DNA from: Bacteroidota bacterium
GTDB lineage: Bacteria > Bacteroidota > Ignavibacteria > Ignavibacteriales > Melioribacteraceae
Assembly (NCBI GenBank): GCA_021786655.1
Contig: JAJYMU010000175.1
Coordinates: 1 to 6,501, forward strand
Length of the DNA: 6,501 nucleotides
Direction of reading: 5' to 3'
Under the pieces are notes generated by a model that did no database searches, was not told the DNA's origin, and saw only the letters and a list, made by a program, of their open reading frames with translations. Shown here one piece after another: positions 1-6,142 of this stretch. The position numbers and the translations under genes are program-made. How positions within the stretch are numbered: the first letter of the stretch is position 1; each line of letters begins with the position of its first letter.

Positions 1-120
1 ATTCTTCTGGTTGAATGCTGCGTCTCTAGCTTTCACGAAAAGTTCATCTGAAGAAAGTTGGTTTTGCGCAAACAGACTGACGCTGAAAAGAAAAATCAAA
101 AAGAAAGAAATACGTCTCAT
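1..120 (-). CDS. Secreted protein, N-terminal fragment, possibly TPR-containing (runs off left edge)
   Basis: The reading frame opens with ATG at 120 and is still open at base 1, giving 40 residues. It begins MRRISFFLIF and continues through a hydrophobic stretch ending FSVSLFAQ. That is a classic Sec signal peptide: two Arg, a Phe/Leu/Ile core, and a probable cut after the Ala in LFA-QN. The next residues (DELFVKARDAAFNQKN) resemble the first helix of a tetratricopeptide-like or YbgF-type repeat, but 18 mature residues are too few to name a family. A GAGGAG Shine-Dalgarno lies three bases before the ATG, and a good -35/-10 pair lies upstream, so the start is secure. The gene follows the terminator of the large adhesin gene and is therefore probably its own transcription unit. 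Seen: signal peptide, RBS, open frame. Inferred: periplasmic or surface location and TPR character. Confidence 0.8.
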   Translation of the reverse strand, partial: MRRISFFLIFLFSVSLFAQNQLSSDELFVKARDAAFNQKN

Positions 121-155
121 CGGCTCCTCAGTAGTTTATGAGTAGTAACAACCAA

Positions 156-184
156 ATTGTACCGCGTTACATTTTCCACTTCAA
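156..184 (-). promoter_or_regulatory. Sigma70-type promoter of the left-edge secreted protein
   Basis: On the minus strand a -35 box TTGAAG (179-184; 4 of 6 match TTGACA) and a -10 box TACAAT (156-161; 5 of 6 match TATAAT) are separated by exactly 17 bases. This predicts a transcript start near 149 and a leader of about 28 nt that contains the GAGGAG ribosome site. No perfect TAnnTTTG Bacteroidetes-type box is present at this position. Supported by spacing and position only. Confidence 0.5.
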
Positions 185-293
185 GAATAAGATTCATACA
201 AGAATATTAAAAAATATGTTTAGTGCAAAATGCTTACGATTGTATAATTTCTTTTCGCAAAGTTGAATGCGCTAGGAAAAAATCCCGATCTTT

Positions 294-325
294 AAAAGCA
301 AAAGAGCCCGTTACCGGGCCCCTCT
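294..325 (-). terminator. Intrinsic terminator of the large adhesin gene
   Basis: Read on the minus strand, AGAG pairs with CTCT and CGGG with CCCG around a four-base loop, with three unpaired G on one side. Alternatively, an inner five-pair GCCCG/CGGGC stem forms. The hairpin is followed directly by TTTTGCTTTT (294-303), the U-rich tract expected of a Rho-independent terminator. It lies about 70 bases after the adhesin stop codon and just before the promoter of the next gene. Confidence 0.7.
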
Positions 326-345
326 GCAAACTCTTGCGTATTGGC

Positions 346-383
346 AGAAGAGGCAAACTCATTTTATTTCGCTTGCCTCTTCT
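346..383 (-). repeat. Perfect 11-bp inverted repeat in the adhesin 3' UTR
   Basis: Arms at 346-356 and 373-383 (AGAAGAGGCAA on the plus strand and its complement) form an uninterrupted 11-bp stem with a 16-base AT-rich loop. It starts 14 bases after the adhesin stop codon. No T-tract follows on either strand, so it is not itself a typical intrinsic terminator. It may protect the mRNA 3' end or assist the terminator at 294-325. The octamer GCAAACTC occurs both in this loop side (353-360) and between the two hairpins (326-333). Confidence 0.5.
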
Positions 384-397
384 TGGGAGGAATCAAA

Positions 398-3300
398 TTA
401 CTTTATCAAAATCATCTTCTTAGAGATGTTAACGTTGTTGCCACTGAATCTGTAGATGTACATTCCGGAAGCAAAACTGCTTGCGTTAAAGTTTACGTTG
501 TGAATGCCAGCGCTAATTTCACCATCGATCAAATTAGCTACTTCTTGACCGAGTACGTTGTAAACTTTCAGCGAATATCTTCCACTAACCGGTACAGCAA
601 ACTGAATTGTTGTAGCCGGGTTGAATGGATTCGGATAGTTCTGAGCAAGATTAAATTCTGTCGGTATTGTATTCGTTCCGTTAACCGATGTTGCGGTATT
701 GCCGTCGCCAGATTTGTAAATACTGCCCGATTTTGTTCCAACGAATACATTGTTGGAATTAGGATTAGCAACTACCGAGCTAACCCCAGCGTAACTCAAG
801 CCGAGATCGTTCCATGTGTTGCCGTTATCGGAAGAAACCTGAACTCCGCTTGTAATTGAGCTTACATAAATTTTGTTGCTTGCATCAACAGAGATTGAAT
901 AGACAAACGTAATGCTGAGCGAGCTTACTTTTGTCCATGTTGCGCCGCCATCGAGTGATCTGTAGAGTCCGTCACCGATTGTTCCGGCAAAGATTGCGGT
1001 TGATGTTGCACCAAGCGACCAAACATTCTGGTAAGCGACTTTTGTCCACGTTGTTGTTCCATGAGCAAGTTTAAAGATTCCGCCGCCGATGGTTCCGGCA
1101 AATAAATCGCCGTTGCCATTTACAGTCAATGCCTGTACTGTTAAGAATCCGTTGAACCCATCATTGATTGCAGTCCATGTTGAACCGTTATCTGAAGACA
1201 TGAATACTCCGAATCCCCAAGTTCCGGCGTAAAGAATGCCGCTCTTAGATGAGAGCGCATGAACATCTTTTCCAGAGAGACTTGTTAATGTCCAGCTTGA
1301 GCCGTCAAATTTGAATACACCTTTTTCTGTTGCTGCAAAGAGGTAACCACCGTTAACATTCAGCGACCAGATGAACGATGCGTTCATACCGACGTTAATC
1401 AATGTCCAGTTTGTTCCGCCGTCTGTTGATTTGAAAATCTTACCGCCCCACGTTCCGGCGTAAATCGTGCTGCCGTCGTAGATCAAAGTATAAACAATGG
1501 CACCGTTACCAAATGAACCTACCGACTGCCAGTTTCCATTACCACCGTTGCCATTTCCACTTCCACCGTTACCATTGTTTCCGCCGCCATTGGTGCCGAC
1601 AACAGTAATTGTTGCACTTGCACTGTTGTTGTTTGCATCCGGATCAGGAGCCGAAGAAGAAGTTACGGATGCAACGTTTGTAATCTTCAAATCAAATGGA
1701 ATGTTACCGTCGAACATTTGATAGTTGAACTGACCCATTCCGGTTAGTGATTTGCAAATCATTTGACCGTTCTGAACGCCGCTTACAAAATTAACTGCTG
1801 CGAATGGCGCTAAGATTGATCCTCTTATATCTATTCCTTGAATTGTAAGAGAAGTTGCTTGATAGAAATTATAAAGTACGTTATTGATCGCTGTTCCGTT
1901 TACAGTATGACCGCCGGTCCAGCTAACGGTTGTACCATCAATGTTAACGAGAACCGCCGAGCCGTTCGGAACATCAATTGTGAAATTATTCGCTATTGAA
2001 AGATCTGATCCGTTTACTTTGAATACGTTCAAGTAAGGATCGGTTCCGTTTAATGTCAATCCGCCGTATTGGAATGTTGTTGTTCCGTTAACAGTGTGAG
2101 TTGAGAGCGTGGTTGATAATCCTTCCAAGTATGCTTTAGCTGCAGCGAAGTCGATTACATTATCTTTCCTCAAAGTTCCGCCGCTGATACTGACACCTGG
2201 CTGCGGTAAGTTTGTAGCATGTCCGTAAACAACGTTACCATTATAGACCGCACCGCTTGTGAAGGTTAAATCATTACCAACAATCAGAACGTCGCCGCTG
2301 TTAGCCGGAAGTTGATCACCGATACTGTAGTTTGAAAATGATGCATTGTGACCAACTGCAACTTTTCCTTGTGTATCAGAAGAAGGCTGAGTTGCGTCTT
2401 CAAGTACAAATAAGTTGTAATCTTTCGCCACACCAAAATCAAAACCGGAGTTGTTAACCTGTCCACAATCAACTTTTACGGTAATTGCTAAGGTTACAAA
2501 TGCGCCGTTAGCTAAGTTACCTATTGTCCAGACGCCGGTTGTAATATCATAGGTTCCTTGTGATGGTGTAGCTGAAACAAAATCTAAACCGTTCGGCAAC
2601 AAATCAGTTACAGTAACATTGTGCGAATCGCTAGGACCAAGGTTTGTTGCTTTGATTGTGAATGTTACGTTATCACCGCAATTCGGATTTGCATTGTCAA
2701 CTGTCTTCTCAATCTTAAGGTCAGCCTTTTCTTCAACACACACAACTGTGACAGTTACGCTGCTTTCATCAACAACTGTTGCAGATCCATTGGAAGGATG
2801 ACCTTCTGCTCTTGCAGTGTTAGTGATTTGTCCGCAATCGTTAGCAGCAGTCTGATAAGTCATCGTAAATGTAGCAGAAGCACCAGGATCGAGAACATCG
2901 ATATGTTTTATTAAATGATTTCCATTTGGATTCAGCATAGCGTCAAATATATCTACTCCGCCGTGCAGCTGAATATCACCGCAATTTTCTACAACGAATG
3001 TATATGTAATGATGTCGCCCTTGTTATAGGATTGCTTATCAGCGGTTTTGGTTAAGCTGACACATGTTTTGTAGTAGCCGAAATCAAGTGTCAAATCGTC
3101 GCCGCAAGCAAGAGTTGTATTTTTTGAACCGCTGTTGTTCGGCGAAGCATACCATTTTGTTTGACCGTTGCTGTACAACGCACCACCAACATCAAAGTTC
3201 GATGCAGCTATTCTTACTGTGTAACCGCCGTTTGATAAGTTCGCGAAAGAGTATTTTCCGTTTACATCTGTGGTTGCAGTTGCAACAACTGTGGCGCCTT

Positions 3301-4840
3301 GCATTAATTCAACCTTTACACCAGGTATGCCGAGTTCGCCTGCATCATGAATTCCATTATGATTCTTATCGTGCCATATAAAATCGCCAATAGTGTTTTC
3401 GCATGGCGGAACGTTGCAAGTTAAATAACCTTTATCAACTGTACCGTTGTCAAAATTTTCATTTACTGCTGTCGCAGCATCGTTAAACTGACTGAATGTA
3501 TAACCGTTTAATGAACCGCCGCCAATTGCAATTTCAGCAAGTGCCAACATCTGGCTAACTGTCTTTCCATAAAATGGTCCGGATGCGATTACAAGATCGC
3601 CTAATTTTGTTGTGTTCGAACCAAGTACTCCCGCAGCGCTGAATGCAACATTTAATTTCAATGCTGCCAACTGTCCGGAAAGAACATTTATATGACTGGT
3701 TGGGTTTGAATAGTTTTGGGTATATGCAGCCGCTGTTCCGCCGTCTGGCAAATAATCTTTAACTGCCGATGCACTAGTTAATGTTAAATGATAGTTCCCG
3801 CTTGCATTTCCAATAACCAAACCGATCGGGAATACTGTATTGAAATATTGATCTCTTATTTTTCCCGGTGCACTGTTTGAAGGACTGCCCCATCCGCCTT
3901 GTGTAAAAGTAGTAAATCCATTTAGATCGCAGCCGCTTGGTTTTGTGTACCACGTAACGGTCGCGTTGACTTCTTTCAAATCTGAAGCCGGTGTTGCAAG
4001 TACTAATTTCTGTTTGTCGTTTGGAGCGGCAACATTATAATATTTTGTTCCTTGCGGAATCATTACTTGAGCTTGAGCATTGATTGTTGCTGTGCCGGTA
4101 CTTGAATAAGTAAGTGTAATCGGTCCAAGCTTTCCATTTGAATCTGTCGCACCGCTTGTCATGCTCAAAGTGCCGAGTGTTGTTGTTAAAGTAATATTCA
4201 AGTTCGGTATCGGATTGCCGTTAAGATCGAGAGCGTAAACATCAAACGTAGCAGGAGTCCCCTGTACGAAGGACTGTGACGTAGGAATTATAATTAGCGT
4301 TTCAAGAGGAATAACATTTCCGCTGTTTGCAATTGCATCTGCAATTATTTCATTCGCTCTGTTCTTAACTGCGTCATTGCTCTGAATCGTGCTTGGATCC
4401 GCATTGTCGCTAAAATGCCAAATGGCAAATTGAATTGCCGCTGCTTCTTTGTTAATGTCGGAAAGTTTTCCCGGATAGTTAGAAGTGTTGTAAGGGAAAT
4501 AATTGTTCAGTATGTAAGTGATTTCCGCAGGTGTGTTCCCTTCATCCCAATAGTTATCGTTAAAAATCAAATGATGGCCAATATCAATACAGTAAAATTT
4601 CTTTGATTGGGAATTGAGAGTTCCTAACAATGTACCGGCAAAATAAGTGTCGGGCTGGCCTGTTGTTGGAATTGTAAATTTAATGCCCAGCCCGTCGCCG
4701 CGTGCTGTAATTTGCGCTATGCTGGTATGATCGGTTACCTTTTTAGGTCCTTTGGTTTGTGAAAAGGTTAACGAAGAACTAATGATTATAAAAGATAAAA
4801 TCATAATCATTTGGCTAAGTACTCGGTAATTATGAATCAC
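398..4840 (-). CDS. Giant T9SS-secreted multidomain adhesin with thioester (TED/TQXA) and choice-of-anchor-A domains
   Basis: About 1480 residues from GTG at 4840 (numbering from there). Residues 1-28 are a signal peptide ending LTFSQ. Residues 38-150 form a thioester-adhesin domain: Cys84 in FYCIDIG and Gln137 in AIQFAIWHFSD are the pair that forms the internal thioester in TED proteins. Residues 177-275 are an Ig/invasin-like domain. Residues 290-475 are a module I cannot name. Residues 482-590 are an SdrD-B-like domain with the GDFIWHDKNHNGIHDAGE Ca-binding-type loop. Residues 592-701 are a DUF11-like domain. Residues 706-796 plus 1050-1080 are a second DUF11, split by a choice-of-anchor-A domain (799-1047). 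Residues 1082-1103 are a Gly/Asn linker. Residues 1104-1381 are seven propeller repeats with four clear Asp-boxes (SxDxGxTW). Residues 1392-1480 are a T9SS type A sorting domain (NYPNPFNP, ending KKMILIK). The expected role is covalent or calcium-stabilised surface adhesion, exported by Sec and then T9SS. No enzyme active site is seen. An ATG at 4867 in the same frame is an alternative start but lacks a ribosome site. Confidence 0.93.
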   Translation of the reverse strand: MIHNYRVLSQMIMILSFIIISSSLTFSQTKGPKKVTDHTSIAQITARGDGLGIKFTIPTTGQPDTYFAGTLLGTLNSQSKKFYCIDIGHHLIFNDNYWDEGNTPAEITYILNNYFPYNTSNYPGKLSDINKEAAAIQFAIWHFSDNADPSTIQSNDAVKNRANEIIADAIANSGNVIPLETLIIIPTSQSFVQGTPATFDVYALDLNGNPIPNLNITLTTTLGTLSMTSGATDSNGKLGPITLTYSSTGTATINAQAQVMIPQGTKYYNVAAPNDKQKLVLATPASDLKEVNATVTWYTKPSGCDLNGFTTFTQGGWGSPSNSAPGKIRDQYFNTVFPIGLVIGNASGNYHLTLTSASAVKDYLPDGGTAAAYTQNYSNPTSHINVLSGQLAALKLNVAFSAAGVLGSNTTKLGDLVIASGPFYGKTVSQMLALAEIAIGGGSLNGYTFSQFNDAATAVNENFDNGTVDKGYLTCNVPPCENTIGDFIWHDKNHNGIHDAGELGIPGVKVELMQGATVVATATTDVNGKYSFANLSNGGYTVRIAASNFDVGGALYSNGQTKWYASPNNSGSKNTTLACGDDLTLDFGYYKTCVSLTKTADKQSYNKGDIITYTFVVENCGDIQLHGGVDIFDAMLNPNGNHLIKHIDVLDPGASATFTMTYQTAANDCGQITNTARAEGHPSNGSATVVDESSVTVTVVCVEEKADLKIEKTVDNANPNCGDNVTFTIKATNLGPSDSHNVTVTDLLPNGLDFVSATPSQGTYDITTGVWTIGNLANGAFVTLAITVKVDCGQVNNSGFDFGVAKDYNLFVLEDATQPSSDTQGKVAVGHNASFSNYSIGDQLPANSGDVLIVGNDLTFTSGAVYNGNVVYGHATNLPQPGVSISGGTLRKDNVIDFAAAKAYLEGLSTTLSTHTVNGTTTFQYGGLTLNGTDPYLNVFKVNGSDLSIANNFTIDVPNGSAVLVNIDGTTVSWTGGHTVNGTAINNVLYNFYQATSLTIQGIDIRGSILAPFAAVNFVSGVQNGQMICKSLTGMGQFNYQMFDGNIPFDLKITNVASVTSSSAPDPDANNNSASATITVVGTNGGGNNGNGGSGNGNGGNGNWQSVGSFGNGAIVYTLIYDGSTIYAGTWGGKIFKSTDGGTNWTLINVGMNASFIWSLNVNGGYLFAATEKGVFKFDGSSWTLTSLSGKDVHALSSKSGILYAGTWGFGVFMSSDNGSTWTAINDGFNGFLTVQALTVNGNGDLFAGTIGGGIFKLAHGTTTWTKVAYQNVWSLGATSTAIFAGTIGDGLYRSLDGGATWTKVSSLSITFVYSISVDASNKIYVSSITSGVQVSSDNGNTWNDLGLSYAGVSSVVANPNSNNVFVGTKSGSIYKSGDGNTATSVNGTNTIPTEFNLAQNYPNPFNPATTIQFAVPVSGRYSLKVYNVLGQEVANLIDGEISAGIHNVNFNASSFASGMYIYRFSGNNVNISKKMILIK
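1532..1597 (-). repeat. Gly/Asn-rich low-complexity linker
   Basis: About 22 codons consisting almost only of Gly, Asn and one Ser (GGGNNGNGGSGNGNGG core), encoded by near-tandem GGT/GGA/AAC/AAT units. It separates the split DUF11 domain from the propeller. Such tracts act as flexible spacers and are prone to length change by slippage. The codons vary (GGC, GGA, GGT), so it is not a perfect nucleotide repeat. Confidence 0.7.
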
Positions 4841-4854
4841 TTTACTCCTCCTCT
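4841..4854 (-). promoter_or_regulatory. Ribosome binding site that decides the adhesin start
   Basis: Minus-strand AGAGGAGGAG (4845-4854) contains a full GGAGG (4847-4851) six bases before GTG at 4838-4840. The in-frame ATG at 4865-4867 lies upstream of this site, inside the putative leader, and has no purine-rich sequence before it. The signal peptide is intact from the GTG. GTG at 4840 is therefore preferred over ATG at 4867. Confidence 0.75.
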
Positions 4855-4867
4855 GAGTTTCTATCAT

Positions 4868-5133
4868 GGTGTGGTAAAAACAACCATAGTGCCATGAATT
4901 GCTTAGATTTCAGAGCAAAAACGCAGCATGCTGTGATCAAAAATCACATATTTTGTGTCAGAATGAGATTGAGATTTGATTTGAGATTAAACAAGAGGTC
5001 GGCTCGAATATAGATATTCGCACTTAAAAAAATATCTGTCTATCGTAGAAAAATCATCTATGAATTATTGTCAGTTCAACTAATTGAAAGTTTACATGAA
5101 AAATAAATTCGTTTGTGATGATCAGAAAGCATA
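4868..5133. other. Intergenic region upstream of the adhesin gene, with several short palindromes and no gene
   Basis: No coding frame or RNA gene was recognised. The stretch is AT-rich and contains a perfect CAGCATGCTG palindrome (4924-4933). An inverted repeat TGTGAT-N5-ATCACA (4932-4948) has its right arm pairing again with TGTG at 4954-4957. The heptamer TGAGATT occurs three times (4964-4970, 4970-4976, 4982-4988). A CGAATA-TAGA-TATTCG hairpin lies at 5005-5020. I found no convincing -35/-10 or TAnnTTTG promoter for the adhesin gene and no clear terminator for the gene ending at 5134. The palindromes are the best candidates for regulator sites. Confidence 0.45.
4924..4957. promoter_or_regulatory. 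Candidate operator: overlapping palindromes upstream of the adhesin gene
   Basis: CAGCATGCTG overlaps by two bases the left arm of TGTGAT-caaaa-ATCACA, whose right arm can also pair with TGTG five bases further on. The TGTGA/TCACA half-sites look like those of the CRP/FNR family, but the gap is seven bases rather than the six of the E. coli CRP site. A relative of that family, or chance, are both possible. The cluster lies about 85 to 117 bases before the GTG start codon. Confidence 0.3.
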
Positions 5134-5697
5134 TCAGTAATAGATATTTATTCCGCCGAAGCCGAACATTTTATTTTGCTCGGTCATTCTAATGAAATAT
5201 GAAAGCCGTTTTTCAAATTCAGATGGCCGCTTTCGTGCACCTTCAATAAAAGCAATGCGAATTCGCTTATAAGGTTCCGAAAACTTCTTGTAGTTTTTCC
5301 ATGCAGTTGGATTCGATTTGATCATATCTAAAATGTTTTTAGGGAAGACAAATCTTTGGGAAATTATTTTTTCGACAGCAGAATGAACTTCCGGCAAAAG
5401 ATTCCCTTCTTCGGAAAGTTTCCTCAGTCGTTCAATATTTGCCTGCGAGTATTTGCTTTTTGGTTTGCGCGGTGTAAAACGCTGCGCGTGTGAGAGCGCA
5501 TCATTTTTTTTCACATTGCTGTCAATCCAACCAAAACATAGCGCTTCTTCAACAGCGTCGTTATATTCAATTCGCTTTTTCTTAGAACGCTTGCTGGGAT
5601 AGATCAGCCAAATTTCTTTTTCTTTATTGTAATTTTTCTTGAGCCAATGCCGCCATTCTTTTCTGCCGGTAACAAGAAGTGTATTCCCCAAACTCAT
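5134..5697 (-). CDS. YdeI/OmpD-associated (OmdA) family protein
   Basis: The protein has 187 residues, the usual length for this family. Hallmarks are ALCFGWIDS (residues 52-60) after an AVEE helix, and QRFTPRKPKSKYSQANIERL (72-91), matching the family pattern ALCFGWID and RFTPRxPxSxWSxxN. Here Tyr replaces the usual Trp. The C-terminal third (about 130-170) holds the basic PYKRIRIAFIEGARKRPSEFEKR stretch that corresponds to the OmdA region. No signal peptide is seen, so it is probably cytoplasmic. Members are linked in enterobacteria to tolerance of antimicrobial peptides through a porin, but no reaction is established and that role should not be assumed here. The ATG at 5697 lacks a clear Shine-Dalgarno. 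The next ATG is far inside, and the N-terminus fits the family. It lies about 110 bases after tRNA-Ser(CGA) in the same direction, so read-through from the tRNA transcript is possible. The C-terminal GFGG tail shows nothing recognisable. Confidence 0.88.
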   Translation of the reverse strand: MSLGNTLLVTGRKEWRHWLKKNYNKEKEIWLIYPSKRSKKKRIEYNDAVEEALCFGWIDSNVKKNDALSHAQRFTPRKPKSKYSQANIERLRKLSEEGNLLPEVHSAVEKIISQRFVFPKNILDMIKSNPTAWKNYKKFSEPYKRIRIAFIEGARKRPSEFEKRLSYFIRMTEQNKMFGFGGINIYY

Positions 5698-5806
5698 TGA
5701 TCAGTGTCGATTCGTTTTTGCAATCGGTTATTTTGAATTGAACTTTTCGACTTAAGATAATTTACTCAACACAAAAAATGTGCTTATATAAATGCCGATT
5801 TCATAA

Positions 5807-5896
5807 TGGCGGAAAGGGGGGGATTCGAACCCCCGATACCGTAACCGGTACAACAGTTTTCGAGACTGCCGCATTCAACCGCTCTGCCACCTTTCC
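5807..5896 (-). tRNA. tRNA-Ser (anticodon CGA)
   Basis: Complete class II tRNA. The acceptor strand GGAAAGG (5890-5896) pairs with CCTTTCC (5811-5817), discriminator G is at 5810, and CCA is encoded (5807-5809). The anticodon loop reads CTCGAAA, giving CGA, which reads UCG. The long variable arm ACCG-GTTA-CGGT is diagnostic of Ser. The T arm is GGGGG-TTCGAAT-CCCCC. Its first base directly follows the TAG stop of the GIY-YIG gene, so the two are probably on one transcript and RNase P would cut right behind the stop codon. Its first 21 bases are duplicated at 6185-6205. Confidence 0.96.
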
Positions 5897-6139
5897 CTAT
5901 GATACTAACGAATAAAATTTTATACCGCTTTTGTAAGACTTAATTTCAAATTCCCTTCTGACTGCTTGAGACTTTGTTTCATAATTCTCAGTGTAAATAA
6001 CCTTCCAAGGTACATAAGCTTTTGTAGATTTTGTTCTGCCAGCATTATGTTCTTTCAATCTTTTATCAAGGTCAGCAGTATGGCATATATAGAATCGATC
6101 TCTTACCATACTCTTTAGGATGTATACTGTATACAACAT
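5897..6139 (-). CDS. Small GIY-YIG nuclease-like protein between a tRNA-Ser 5' fragment and intact tRNA-Ser
   Basis: From ATG at 6139 the protein has 80 residues, starting MLYTVYILKS. It matches the compact GIY-YIG family (YhbQ/UPF0213-like): a TVYIL strand, then FYICHT, the catalytic-type Arg27 and His31 in DKRLKEHNAGRTKSTK, and the metal-binding-type Glu63 in AVRREFEIKS. The second motif reads YIC (residues 17-19) where YIG is usual, so activity is uncertain. An in-frame GTG at 6199 would extend it by 20 residues, but that extension is translated tRNA fragment and hairpin leader, so I reject it. A weak GGCGG lies four bases before the ATG. The TAG stop touches the first base of tRNA-Ser(CGA). 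Known members are DNA nucleases of uncertain cellular role, and some relatives are homing enzymes. A role in spreading this unit is inference. It resembles the second GIY-YIG gene at the right edge. Confidence 0.85.
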   Translation of the reverse strand: MLYTVYILKSMVRDRFYICHTADLDKRLKEHNAGRTKSTKAYVPWKVIYTENYETKSQAVRREFEIKSYKSGIKFYSLVS

Positions 6140-6142
6140 AAA

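Noticed and set aside
341..859. Plus-strand open frame of 172 codons overlapping the 3' end of the adhesin gene
   Set aside because: It lies entirely antisense to the T9SS tail and propeller repeats, has no domain, signal peptide or ribosome site, and is rich in Cys/Arg as expected of a shadow frame. The other short frames inside 398-4840 were rejected for the same reason.
4932..4948. Canonical CRP binding site
   Set aside because: The half-sites TGTGA and TCACA are separated by seven rather than six bases. Kept only as a generic candidate operator.
5005..5020. Terminator for the YdeI-family gene (CGAATA-TAGA-TATTCG hairpin)
   Set aside because: The stem is six pairs and AT-rich, lies over 110 bases after the stop codon, and is not followed by T residues on the minus strand.
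5770..5782. Terminator after tRNA-Ser(CGA)
   Set aside because: Only a four-pair CACA/TGTG stem with an A/T loop and no following T-tract. Too weak to call.
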